Source: Oscillospiraceae bacterium
GTDB lineage: Bacteria; Bacillota; Clostridia; Oscillospirales; Ruminococcaceae
Direction: 5' to 3'
Length of the DNA stretch: 40,732 nucleotides
Assembly: GCA_020024215.1 (NCBI GenBank)
Contig: JAHHUC010000010.1
Span: 1-40,732 of the forward strand
This document shows positions 15,152 to 23,032 of this stretch, in pieces (position 1 is the first letter of the stretch; each line of letters begins with the position of its first letter). The position numbers were made by a program, and so were the translations under genes. The notes beneath the pieces were generated by a model. The model was not told the origin of the DNA and made no database searches. It saw nothing but the letters and a program-made list of their open reading frames with translations.

Positions 15152-16162
15152 ATGGAAATTTTAAAAAAATATTTCAGGCGCTATTTCATTGATGCCATGA
15201 GCGCAATGGCATTGGGACTTTTTTCATCGCTGATAATAGGTCTGGTCATATCTCAGATTGCCAAGCTGCCTATGATGGAATTTCTCTCCCCTTTAACAGA
15301 GGTGTTAGGCGCAAAATCTCCTGTTGTGGGAGCATCAATAGGAGCTGCTGTCTCATGGGGCCTAAAGCCCAAGATTCCGTTAGTAATCTTTTCCTGCGCC
15401 GGTGCCGGAGCCATAGGCTATGCCGCAGGCGGACCTGTGGGGGCTTATATTGCAGCCATAATAGGAAACGAGGTTAGCTCATTCTGCTCAGGAAAAACCG
15501 GAGTTGACATCATAGTGGCTCCTCTTTCAGCAATCATCCCCGGAGGTCTTGCGGGAATGTTTGTAGGCGGCTATGTAAATGAATTCATGACATTTTTAGG
15601 CTCGATTATAAACTCTGCAACAGAGCTTTCACCTTTTCCTATGGGAATAGCTGTATCTGTTATTGTAGGCTGTGCGCTGACAGCTCCCATATCCTCTGCC
15701 GCACTTTGCATAATGCTGGATTTGAACGGTCTTGCCGCAGGAGCTGCCACAGTCGGATGTTGCACACAGATGGTGGGCTTTGCTGTTGCAGGATATCGTG
15801 ACACAAAGGTGGACGGTCTTATAAGCGTGGGCATAGGCACATCAATGCTTCAATTTGGCAATATTATGCGAAAGCCCCAGATATGGATAGCCCCCACACT
15901 CGCCTCTGCAATTTTAGGCCCTGTTTCCACATGTGTGTTTAAAATGACCAACACAGCAGCCGGAGCAGGCATGGGGACAAGCGGACTTGTCGGTCAGTTT
16001 GGAACAATAGCCTCCATGTCAGGCACTATCAGCTTTATGCAGCTGTTTATAGAAATAGCCCTGCTTCACTTTATACTGCCTGCACTTCTCACGCTTATGA
16101 TAGACAGGCTGCTTTATAATAAGGGCTGGATAAAGGATGGGGACATGGCCCTGGCCATCTGA
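15152..16162 (+). CDS. PTS EIIC_2 / PfoR-like membrane protein
   Basis: A 336-residue, very hydrophobic protein rich in Gly and Ala with about nine membrane segments, beginning MEILKKYFRRYFIDAMSAMALGLFSSL. It matches the PTS_EIIC_2 family. One member, PfoR of Clostridium perfringens, was described as a regulator of the perfringolysin gene; the family looks like a sugar-transport membrane subunit without EIIA or EIIB. No such partner is nearby. The start at 15152 is chosen over 15098 because CAGAGG precedes it and the longer form would begin in the leader's terminator region. Substrate unknown. Confidence 0.82.
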   Translation: MEILKKYFRRYFIDAMSAMALGLFSSLIIGLVISQIAKLPMMEFLSPLTEVLGAKSPVVGASIGAAVSWGLKPKIPLVIFSCAGAGAIGYAAGGPVGAYIAAIIGNEVSSFCSGKTGVDIIVAPLSAIIPGGLAGMFVGGYVNEFMTFLGSIINSATELSPFPMGIAVSVIVGCALTAPISSAALCIMLDLNGLAAGAATVGCCTQMVGFAVAGYRDTKVDGLISVGIGTSMLQFGNIMRKPQIWIAPTLASAILGPVSTCVFKMTNTAAGAGMGTSGLVGQFGTIASMSGTISFMQLFIEIALLHFILPALLTLMIDRLLYNKGWIKDGDMALAI

Positions 16163-16212
16163 TTTTTAAAAATCGGAATAAGAATATTAAATTACCAAAG
16201 CCCCTTTTTGCT

Positions 16213-16264
16213 AACCTTTAGTATATTTAATATAGATATATACTAAAGGTTGACAAAATTGGAC
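16213..16264 (+). repeat. Hairpin element, copy 1
   Basis: A perfect 14-base inverted repeat (16213-16226 with 16238-16251) with an 11-base loop. Arms read AAC-CTTTA-GTATAT and ATATAC-TAAAG-GTT. AAAATTGGACAAA follows at the same offset as in copy 2. No T-run follows on either strand, so it is not an ordinary terminator. Confidence 0.75.
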
Positions 16265-16335
16265 AAAGCTTTTCTGTAAAAGCCCTTAAGCGACTTAAAT
16301 AAACAAAAGCTGTGCAGACAGCTTTTAAAATGGAA

Positions 16336-16357
16336 CAAAAAAAGCTATGAGGCTTTT
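16336..16357. terminator. Terminator at the end of the MBL gene
   Basis: On the minus strand AAAAGC pairs with GCTTTT around a 6-base loop, followed by seven T. The plus strand also has a T-rich flank, so it may serve the EIIC gene too. A second hairpin (16306-16327) lies just beyond. Confidence 0.65.
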
Positions 16358-16404
16358 GTTTGCCTTTTGCTTAGGCTATGCTGCACACCTTGCTTATTCA
16401 GCTA

Positions 16405-17004
16405 TCAGACCTTAATATCTATACTTATATATGGTTCATTGTGCAGCTTCATTTCATAAATTTTTTCCAGATGGGAAATTGCAGCCTCTTTTTTGCAGAT
16501 AAGCCCTTTTAAATGGCTGACAAGCAGAAAAGGGGCGCTCAGATTTTTAAGCACGGCAATTTCCTCCCTAAGAAGCTGGGCATTGTAAACATACTTTCCA
16601 TCCTTAGACCTGCCGTAAAGCCCATCACCTACAAATGCATATGTGCCATCTATTTCCAAGCCAAGGCTGCCCTTGGCATGGGTGGTCGGCAGAGGGAAAA
16701 TATGCAGATTTCCTATGTATATGCTCTCATCCACAATTGTGCCCTTTGAAGTGTATTTATAGGTTTGTTTTGACAGAAAAATTTCCCCTGCCTTAATTTT
16801 GTCCACATTGCCGATATGGTCCTTGTGAAAGTGGGATAAAACAACATTATAGCTGTCATCAAGCCCCTCTATGACCTTTTCTCCGTTTCCCACATCAAAA
16901 AGCCAGCTAATGCCGTTGTCCCTTATGATGCCGATATCCGCAGACAAGGGATTTTCAGCACATTCAATATAGCTTATTTTTTCATTTATAATTATTTCAT
17001 TCAT
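16405..17004 (-). CDS. Metallo-beta-lactamase fold hydrolase
   Basis: A 199-residue MBL-fold protein. The metal motif SHFHKDHIG (HxHxDH) is near residue 58, a further histidine in TTHAKGS near 110, an aspartate in FVGDGLYG near 127, and a histidine in LVSHLKG near 163. The set is complete, so an active hydrolase is expected; the substrate is unknown. It is short for the superfamily (no beta-CASP or extra domains). No signal peptide. Its 5' promoter is probably at 17045-17074. It is bracketed by two copies of a hairpin element, which makes the gene look like a discrete insert. Confidence 0.88.
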   Translation of the reverse strand: MNEIIINEKISYIECAENPLSADIGIIRDNGISWLFDVGNGEKVIEGLDDSYNVVLSHFHKDHIGNVDKIKAGEIFLSKQTYKYTSKGTIVDESIYIGNLHIFPLPTTHAKGSLGLEIDGTYAFVGDGLYGRSKDGKYVYNAQLLREEIAVLKNLSAPFLLVSHLKGLICKKEAAISHLEKIYEMKLHNEPYISIDIKV

Positions 17005-17044
17005 TTAACCTTTCCCCCCAAAAGCTGATTATAGATCTGATATT

Positions 17045-17074
17045 ATTATAATAGAAGCAAAATGCACACGGCAA
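17045..17074 (-). promoter_or_regulatory. Candidate promoter of the MBL gene
   Basis: On the minus strand TTGCCG, an 18-base spacer and TATAAT, about 40 bases before the start. Hairpin copy 2 lies about 28 bases upstream of the -35 box. Confidence 0.5.
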
Positions 17075-17101
17075 GCAAAAATTCCGATATGAAGGAAAAT
17101 A

Positions 17102-17153
17102 AACATCAGGTATATTTTTTTACATAATATACCTGATGTTCTTAAAATTAGAC
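17102..17153 (+). repeat. Hairpin element, copy 2
   Basis: A perfect 14-base inverted repeat (17102-17115 with 17127-17140) with an 11-base loop. Arms read AAC-ATCAG-GTATAT and ATATAC-CTGAT-GTT. AAAATTAGACAAA follows. Compared with copy 1, only five adjacent arm positions differ and all five stay paired. Confidence 0.75.
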
Positions 17154-17171
17154 AAAATTCCTTTGAATTTT

Positions 17172-17204
17172 CAAAAAAAATCAGGGACAGCGCAGGCTGT
17201 CCCC
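17172..17204 (-). terminator. Intrinsic terminator of clpB
   Basis: On the minus strand GGGACAGC pairs with GCTGTCCC around a 4-base loop, followed by TGA and eight T. It lies 11 bases after the clpB stop. Confidence 0.9.
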
Positions 17205-17213
17205 TTTATATAT

Positions 17214-19814
17214 CTAAGCTTCCTTTACAAAAAGTCCGTCAGAATTTACATCAACAAGCAGTACACTTCCTGCCTCAAGGTCATTTTTTACAATTTCACG
17301 GGCAAGCAGCGTGGCTACATTGCCGTTTATAAATCTCTTCAATGGTCTTGCGCCAAAGTGTGGGTCATATCCGTTTTCTATGATATAATCCTTGGCCTCC
17401 TTTGTCACCTTGCAGCTTAAATGCTTTTCCTTAAGATTTTCATTTAGTTCTGACAGCACAAGGTCGATTATCCGGTTCATATCCTCCTTTGTAAGGGGCT
17501 TATAGAACACTATCTCATCCAGCCTGTTCAAAAATTCAGGTCTGAAGGAACGCTTGAGAAGCTCGTTTACACTGTTTCTTGCCTGTTCATTTATCTCACC
17601 TTTATCGTCAATTCCCTCCAAAAGATACTCAGAGCCGAGGTTTGAGGTCAGTATTATAATTGTGTTCTTGAAATCCACTGTCCTTCCCTGTGAATCTGTA
17701 ATTCTTCCGTCATCAAGAACCTGCAGAAGGATATTGAACACATCAGGATGAGCCTTTTCAACCTCATCAAAGAGAACTACTGAATAGGGCTTTCTTCTTA
17801 CCGCCTCTGTCAGCATTCCGCCCTCCTCATAGCCCACATATCCGGGAGGCGCTCCTATAAGACGGGATACGCTGTATTTTTCCATATATTCTGACATATC
17901 TATTCTGACAATGCTGTTTTCATCATCAAAAAGCGCCTCTGCAAGGGATTTTGCCAGCTCGGTCTTGCCTACTCCGGTAGGGCCTAAAAACAGGAAGGAG
18001 CCTATGGGCTTGTTTCTGTCGCCTATTCCTGCACGGGAGCGAAGTATCGCCTCTGAAACTGCCTTTACAGCCTCATTTTGTCCCACAACTCTTCTGTGAA
18101 GGATATCCTCCAATCTCAAAAGCTTATCCTTTTCGCCCTCCATCAGCTTAGATACAGGTATTCCTGTCCATCTCTCAATAATTCTGGCTATCTCTTCATC
18201 GGTTACCTTATCCCTCAAAAGTGAGCTTTCACGGCTTTCATTGGCAATTTTTTCTTCCTCTTCCAGCTCCTCCTGCAATTTTGGAAGCCTGCCATATTTA
18301 AGCTCCGCTGCCCTGTTTAAATCATATGCCTGCTGTGCCCTCTCAATTTCGGCATTGAGGCTTTCAATTTCCTTTCTTATATCCTGAACCTTGCTGATAG
18401 CCTTTTTCTCATTGTCCCACTTTGCCTTCATTGCATTGAATTTTTCTCGCTGCTCTGCCAGCTCTTTTCTTATTTCCTCAAGATGCTCCTGTGAAAGCTT
18501 ATCCTTTTCCTTCTTCAAAGCTGCCTCTTCAATTTCAAGGCTTATTATCTTTCTTCTTATTACATCCAGCTCTGTGGGCATGGAATCTATTTCTGTCCTT
18601 ATCATGGCACATGCCTCATCCACAAGGTCTATTGCCTTATCAGGCAGAAATCTGTCGCTTATATATCTGGATGACAAAGTTGCTGCTGTTATGATGGCAG
18701 AATCTGTTATCTTAACTCCGTGGAACACCTCATACCGCTCTTTAAGGCCTCTTAAAATTGCAATGGTGTCCTCCACGGTTGGCTCATTTACCATAACAGG
18801 CTGGAACCTTCTCTCCAATGCCGCATCCTTTTCGATATATTTCCTATACTCATCCAAGGTTGTGGCGCCTATGCAGTGCAGCTCGCCCCTTGCCAGCATG
18901 GGCTTTAAAAGATTTCCTGCATCCATCGAGCCCTCTGTCTTTCCTGCGCCCACAATAAGGTGCAGCTCATCTATAAAGAGGATTATCCTGCCCTCGGATT
19001 TTTTTATCTCCTTTAAAACAGCCTTGAGCCTCTCTTCAAATTCTCCTCTGAACTTTGCTCCGGAAATAAGGCTGCCCATATCCAGCGAGAAAATGGTCTT
19101 ATCCTTTAAGGATGAGGGAACATCTCCCCTTACAATCCTCTGGGCAAGGCCCTCTGCTATGGCAGTTTTGCCCACTCCCGGCTCGCCTATCAGAACAGGG
19201 TTGTTTTTGGATTTTCTCGAAAGTATTCTTATGACATTTCTTATCTCGTCATCTCTTCCTATAACAGGATCAAGCTTGTTGCTTCTTGCATATTCCACCA
19301 AATCGGTTCCGTATTTTTTAAGCGCATTGTATGTGTTTTCCGGATTGTCGCTTGTCACCTGCTGGCTTCCTCTTACCTCCATAAGGGCCTTCAAAAAGCC
19401 GTCCTCTGTTATATTATAGCGTGTAAAAAGCCTTTTAAGCGTGGAATCTGCCTTATTTAAAAGTGACAGGAAGATATGCTCCACCGAAACATATTCATCC
19501 TTCATTCTCTCTGCCGTTTCCTCAGAGGAATTCAAAACCCTGTCCACATCCTGCGAAACATAAATTTTGCCTGCTTCTCTTCCCGGGCCGGAAACCTTGG
19601 GAATATTATTAAGCTCCTTTTCTGCATCCTTGATAAAATCCGCAGTGTTTACATTTTCCTTCTTTAAAAGCTCCGCTATCAAACCGCCCTCCTTAGCTGC
19701 AAGGGCTAAAAGAAGATGTATCTCTTCTATCTGCATATTTTGATTATCTATTGCTAAATTCTGTGCCTCTTGTATGGCCTCCATAGATTTTTGTGTAAAC
19801 CTGTTTGCGTTCAT
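17214..19814 (-). CDS. clpB: ClpB disaggregase (Hsp100)
   Basis: An 866-residue ClpB, which with DnaK pulls proteins out of aggregates. The Clp_N repeats are at residues 1-150 (MNANRFTQKSMEAIQEAQ), AAA-1 has Walker A GEPGVGKT near 207 and Walker B LFIDELH, the long coiled-coil middle domain is at about 400-525, AAA-2 has GPTGVGKT near 610 and VVLFDEVEKAHPD, and the D2-small domain ends the protein. The start is placed at 19814, not 19886, because AGGTGG precedes it and ClpB proteins begin at MNxxRFT. A perfect CIRCE operator lies upstream, so HrcA control is expected. Confidence 0.97.
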   Translation of the reverse strand: MNANRFTQKSMEAIQEAQNLAIDNQNMQIEEIHLLLALAAKEGGLIAELLKKENVNTADFIKDAEKELNNIPKVSGPGREAGKIYVSQDVDRVLNSSEETAERMKDEYVSVEHIFLSLLNKADSTLKRLFTRYNITEDGFLKALMEVRGSQQVTSDNPENTYNALKKYGTDLVEYARSNKLDPVIGRDDEIRNVIRILSRKSKNNPVLIGEPGVGKTAIAEGLAQRIVRGDVPSSLKDKTIFSLDMGSLISGAKFRGEFEERLKAVLKEIKKSEGRIILFIDELHLIVGAGKTEGSMDAGNLLKPMLARGELHCIGATTLDEYRKYIEKDAALERRFQPVMVNEPTVEDTIAILRGLKERYEVFHGVKITDSAIITAATLSSRYISDRFLPDKAIDLVDEACAMIRTEIDSMPTELDVIRRKIISLEIEEAALKKEKDKLSQEHLEEIRKELAEQREKFNAMKAKWDNEKKAISKVQDIRKEIESLNAEIERAQQAYDLNRAAELKYGRLPKLQEELEEEEKIANESRESSLLRDKVTDEEIARIIERWTGIPVSKLMEGEKDKLLRLEDILHRRVVGQNEAVKAVSEAILRSRAGIGDRNKPIGSFLFLGPTGVGKTELAKSLAEALFDDENSIVRIDMSEYMEKYSVSRLIGAPPGYVGYEEGGMLTEAVRRKPYSVVLFDEVEKAHPDVFNILLQVLDDGRITDSQGRTVDFKNTIIILTSNLGSEYLLEGIDDKGEINEQARNSVNELLKRSFRPEFLNRLDEIVFYKPLTKEDMNRIIDLVLSELNENLKEKHLSCKVTKEAKDYIIENGYDPHFGARPLKRFINGNVATLLAREIVKNDLEAGSVLLVDVNSDGLFVKEA

Positions 19815-19914
19815 TGTTTCTTTCCACCTTTCATAGCCAAGCTTTATTTTATGTTTACAGTATAGGCTGTATTTTTGTAAAAACAATATTCAAAATGTGT
19901 CTTATCTGTTAATT

Positions 19915-19941
19915 TTAGCACTCTATATATGAGAGTGCTAA
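19915..19941. promoter_or_regulatory. CIRCE operator (HrcA binding site)
   Basis: TTAGCACTC, a 9-base spacer and GAGTGCTAA, an exact match to CIRCE. It lies about 100 bases before the clpB start and serves as an HrcA-repressed heat-shock control site. The divergent M20 peptidase gene starts 123 bases away on the other side and has its own promoter. Confidence 0.95.
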
Positions 19942-19997
19942 AAGATTTGCTTTGGCTTTTCTCCCATTTATTTTGCCCAAACAGGTCATTTCCATAC

Positions 19998-20026
19998 TTT
20001 ACAGAAAATTTATTCTTTATTATAAT
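19998..20026 (+). promoter_or_regulatory. Promoter of the M20 peptidase gene
   Basis: TTTACA at 19998-20003, a 17-base spacer, and TATAAT at 20021-20026, 37 bases before the start codon. Confidence 0.8.
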
Positions 20027-20063
20027 GATGTGTAAAGGCTAAAAAACAAGGGAGGATTTTCAG

Positions 20064-21170
20064 ATGATAAACAAGGAAAGGCTGCTCAGCTCATTTTTGG
20101 AATATGTTAAAATTGACAGCGAAAGCAGACATGAAAAGAATATGGCACAGTTTTTGAAAAAAGAGCTGGAGGACTTGGGCTTTAAGGCTTCTATTGATTC
20201 TTCTATGGATAAAACAGGCTCTGACACAGGAAATGTCATTGCCTTTTTAGAGGGCGATCCGCTTTCAGAGCCGCTGCTTTTTTCCTGTCATATGGATACT
20301 GTAATTCCCGGAAGGAATGTAGAGCCAATAGTCAAGGACGGCTTTGTCTATTCAAACGGCAGCACGATTTTAGGCTCTGATGACAAATCCGGAATAGCCG
20401 AAATAATAGAGGCAATAAAAAGCGCCAAGGAGCAGAATATAAAAACCATACCCATAGAAATCTGCTTTTCTGTCTGCGAGGAGATAGGCCTTTTAGGAGC
20501 AAAGGCGGTTGACTTTTCAAGCTTCAGATCAAAAAAAGCTCTTGTTTTTGACTGCGGCGGCGACGCAGGCACAATGCTGAAGGCTGCCCCCGGACAGGTT
20601 AGCTTCACAGCTGATTTTATAGGCAAGGCCTCCCATGCAGGCACTGCACCGGAAAACGGAATAAGCGCTATAATGGCAGCTGCAGGCGCAATTTCAAATA
20701 TGGAACTTTTGAGGATAGATGAGGAAACAACCGCCAACATAAGCACATTTGAATCCAGCTTTCCCACAAATATTGTGCCTGACAAGGCGCACATAGCAGG
20801 AGAGGTGCGAAGCCGGAACATCGACAAGCTTAATATCAATGTGAAAAAGATAAAAGAAGCCATTGACGATGCCTGCAAAAGGTTTGGTGCAAGCGCAGAA
20901 ACAGAATTTAAAACCATGTATGAGCCATATTCTCATTCAGAGGACTTTTATCTCATAGAAAAGGTGAAGTCCGCCTGCGAAAAGCTTTCCATTGTTCCAA
21001 AGGTCAGAAACGGAGGCGGCGGAAGCGATGCCAATATAATGAACAGGCAGGGCATTGATGCCATAGTTGTTTCCAGCGGCATGGCAAATGTTCACACAAA
21101 AGGAGAATTTATAAAAATAAAGGATATGCAGGACACAGCAGAAATGATTTTAGAGCTTATAAAGGCATAG
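20064..21170 (+). CDS. M20 family metallopeptidase (PepT-like)
   Basis: A 368-residue zinc peptidase of the M20 family, close to PepT-type tripeptidases. Metal and catalytic residues are visible: H and D in SCHMDTVIPG, D in LGSDDKSG, the EE pair in VCEEIGLLG, D in VFDCGGDAG, and the last H in NVHTKGEF. The dimerisation domain is inserted at about residues 180-290. ATG at 20064 follows GGGAGG. It is a single-gene unit with its own promoter and terminator. Actual substrate (tripeptide or other) is not shown by the sequence. Confidence 0.9.
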   Translation: MINKERLLSSFLEYVKIDSESRHEKNMAQFLKKELEDLGFKASIDSSMDKTGSDTGNVIAFLEGDPLSEPLLFSCHMDTVIPGRNVEPIVKDGFVYSNGSTILGSDDKSGIAEIIEAIKSAKEQNIKTIPIEICFSVCEEIGLLGAKAVDFSSFRSKKALVFDCGGDAGTMLKAAPGQVSFTADFIGKASHAGTAPENGISAIMAAAGAISNMELLRIDEETTANISTFESSFPTNIVPDKAHIAGEVRSRNIDKLNINVKKIKEAIDDACKRFGASAETEFKTMYEPYSHSEDFYLIEKVKSACEKLSIVPKVRNGGGGSDANIMNRQGIDAIVVSSGMANVHTKGEFIKIKDMQDTAEMILELIKA

Positions 21171-21174
21171 ACTT

Positions 21175-21222
21175 AAAAAATACTCAAGACTGCTTGACTG
21201 TGTATTTTAAAAGCTTTTTTTC
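21175..21222 (+). terminator. Intrinsic terminator of the M20 peptidase gene
   Basis: AAAATACTCAAG (21177-21188) pairs with CTTGA...GTATTTT (to 21208) around ACTG, with a small bulge. AAAAGC and seven T follow. Confidence 0.7.
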
Positions 21223-21303
21223 AATTCTTTTGCATAACTTTTCCTTTGACAATATTTTTTAAGAATTTTATCCAAATTGCTTTTAATTAAACAGAAAATC
21301 ATA

Positions 21304-21309
21304 TATAAT
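21304..21309 (+). promoter_or_regulatory. Candidate -10 box for the DUF4261 gene
   Basis: TATAAT at 21304-21309, about 75 bases before the gene. The base pattern at -35 is only TTTTAA. A TTGACA at 21247 is too far away to pair with it. Confidence 0.4.
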
Positions 21310-21384
21310 GAAAGCGCAATATATTATTTTATTAAACAAAGCTGCCAAAAACACAATAATTAAAAGGAACGGTGCAGAAATATT

Positions 21385-22269
21385 ATGAAGAATAAGATAT
21401 TCAGCCAAGATTTAGAGAAAAAAAGCCCAGTACCGGGAGGGCCCTTCCTCATGCAGATACTGTTCAAAAGCCCTGTTTCCATGCCCGAAAAGGAGCATAT
21501 GGTTTCTGTTCTTGAAGAGCATATAGGAAAAACCGAATGTTTTTCTTATGATGAAGAGACAGCAGGTGCAAGCTTTGCAGCCTTAGAGCATACGGCAAAA
21601 TTTAAGAACGGTGAGCAGGCCCCTGTTTCGCTGATGATAACCGGCTGCCATGATTTTAAGGGCAACGGCTTTGACGCCTTTACCATGAGCCAGATGTGGG
21701 ATTGTCAGAATGATAAAGAAAGAATTTTAAAAGAGTGTAAATATCAGGTGATAGCCACAGATATGCTGTCAGCAGGTCTTAGCACACATGAAAGAGCAAA
21801 TTTGGATATGGACTTTTTGGAGGCTTTGCTAAAGATTTATCCCACAAGCGAAGCCGTTTATTTCCAAAACTGCGGAAAGCTGTTTTTAACATCTGATATC
21901 CGCCAAATTAAGGAAGAGGGGCTTAAGCGCTTTATACGCTTTGGTGTAAATGTGCGCTTTTTCAACATACAGGGCACAGATGATATGATAATTGACACGC
22001 TTGGCATGAGCACACTGTTTCTGCCTGACCTTCAATATCATTTTCACAGCATGGACCCCAACTGCATAGTTGAACACGCCTACAATGTCTGCTCCTACAT
22101 TTTGGAAAATGACAACCCCATAAAGGATAACGAAACAATAGACGGCTGGGAAAACGGCAGGATAAGCCAAAAGCTCCAGTGGGTGTGCCAATATGAGGAT
22201 GCGCTCGTCCAGCCGCCAAGACCTGTGATAGATATAAACACAGGCAGATATGCCGCAGGAGAAAGATAA
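21385..22269 (+). CDS. DUF4261 domain protein
   Basis: A 294-residue soluble protein matching DUF4261: a core near residues 95-125 (MSQMWDCQNDKERILKECKYQVIATDML) followed by ERANLDMDFLEALLKIYPTSEAVYFQNCGKLF. The family has no established function and occurs as isolated accessory genes in Firmicutes, sometimes close to immunity-type genes. No signal peptide or membrane segment. Shine-Dalgarno is weak (AAAGGAACGG about 12 bases before the ATG). A short gene for a membrane protein follows on the same strand. Confidence 0.78.
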   Translation: MKNKIFSQDLEKKSPVPGGPFLMQILFKSPVSMPEKEHMVSVLEEHIGKTECFSYDEETAGASFAALEHTAKFKNGEQAPVSLMITGCHDFKGNGFDAFTMSQMWDCQNDKERILKECKYQVIATDMLSAGLSTHERANLDMDFLEALLKIYPTSEAVYFQNCGKLFLTSDIRQIKEEGLKRFIRFGVNVRFFNIQGTDDMIIDTLGMSTLFLPDLQYHFHSMDPNCIVEHAYNVCSYILENDNPIKDNETIDGWENGRISQKLQWVCQYEDALVQPPRPVIDINTGRYAAGER

Positions 22270-22556
22270 AACGGAAATATTTCTGCCTTTATATTTTCCT
22301 CTGTTATGAAATTTCTTCAAAGCCTGCACCTTTACTGATTGAATAAAATATTTTCATGCAAATCGGCGGATTTTATAAATCATCCCTTTGTATGCAATGT
22401 TTGTTTTATAATGAGCAGGCTTATCAATTTTGCTCACAATGAGCTTGATGTATTAAATAATTGGGGCTAAAGCCAAATCCTTGCTGCACTATCTTAAAGC
22501 TTTTTGTTTGGTATGGCGGTGCCAATTTAATCAGACAGAAAGGTAAATATTTTAAC

Positions 22557-22874
22557 ATGGAAAAAATTACAGAAAAATACAAAAAATTTGATTTTCTCAA
22601 CAGGTGTGCATATATCGGGGTTTTTGCCCTGCTTATCTTGATTCCCTTTACAGGTCTTGTTCTCGAATCCTTCAATATACATATTATAACGGCGAATATG
22701 CTGTATGCATTATACATATTCAACATTGCCTTATGTATCCTGACAAAAAATTGGAAATTGCTTTTGCTTACAGCTGTGGGAAGCTTATTTGTCTGGGCGC
22801 TGACAATGGGAATGTCAGAGGTGTTGTGGTATTATTTAAAAGCATGGTTCGGCATTGATATATCATATAGGTAA
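22557..22874 (+). CDS. Small membrane protein, function unknown
   Basis: A 105-residue protein with three membrane segments: about residues 18-38 (CAYIGVFALLILIPFTGLVL), 43-62, and 66-92. It begins MEKITEKYKKFDFLNR. The start at 22557 is chosen over 22461 because AAAGGT precedes it and the longer frame adds an unrelated Cys-rich stretch. No family was recognised. A TATAAT at 22407 is a possible -10 box without a clear -35. It ends before a bidirectional terminator. Confidence 0.6.
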   Translation: MEKITEKYKKFDFLNRCAYIGVFALLILIPFTGLVLESFNIHIITANMLYALYIFNIALCILTKNWKLLLLTAVGSLFVWALTMGMSEVLWYYLKAWFGIDISYR

Positions 22875-22965
22875 TATATAAAGCTCAAATTCTGATTTTG
22901 CAAAGGCAGACGGCAAACAAGTCAAAGGTCAATCGGACTTGTTTAGGGCAGAGATTTAAAATCAA

Positions 22966-23013
22966 CAAAAAATCGTGAGGCACATTTTTATTTTGTGCTT
23001 CACGATTTTTTTA
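22966..23013. terminator. Bidirectional terminator between convergent genes
   Basis: A long stem (AAAATCGTGAGGCACA at about 22969-22984 with TGTGCTTCACGATTTT from 22994, one mismatch) has A and T runs on both flanks. It ends both the small membrane protein gene and the protease gene. Confidence 0.92.
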
Positions 23014-23032
23014 TGTCTCATTTATATTTTCT

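Noticed and set aside
16213..17140. The twin hairpins as integron attC sites around a gene cassette
   Set aside because: The outer ends read AAC...GTT, but the flanking bases do not fit RYYYAAC and GTTRRRY in either copy, the arms are perfect without the usual extrahelical bases, and no integrase is present.
18391..19419. A 342-codon open frame on the plus strand opposite clpB
   Set aside because: It lies fully inside clpB on the other strand, has a Ser/Leu-rich shadow composition, no ribosome binding site and no recognisable domain.
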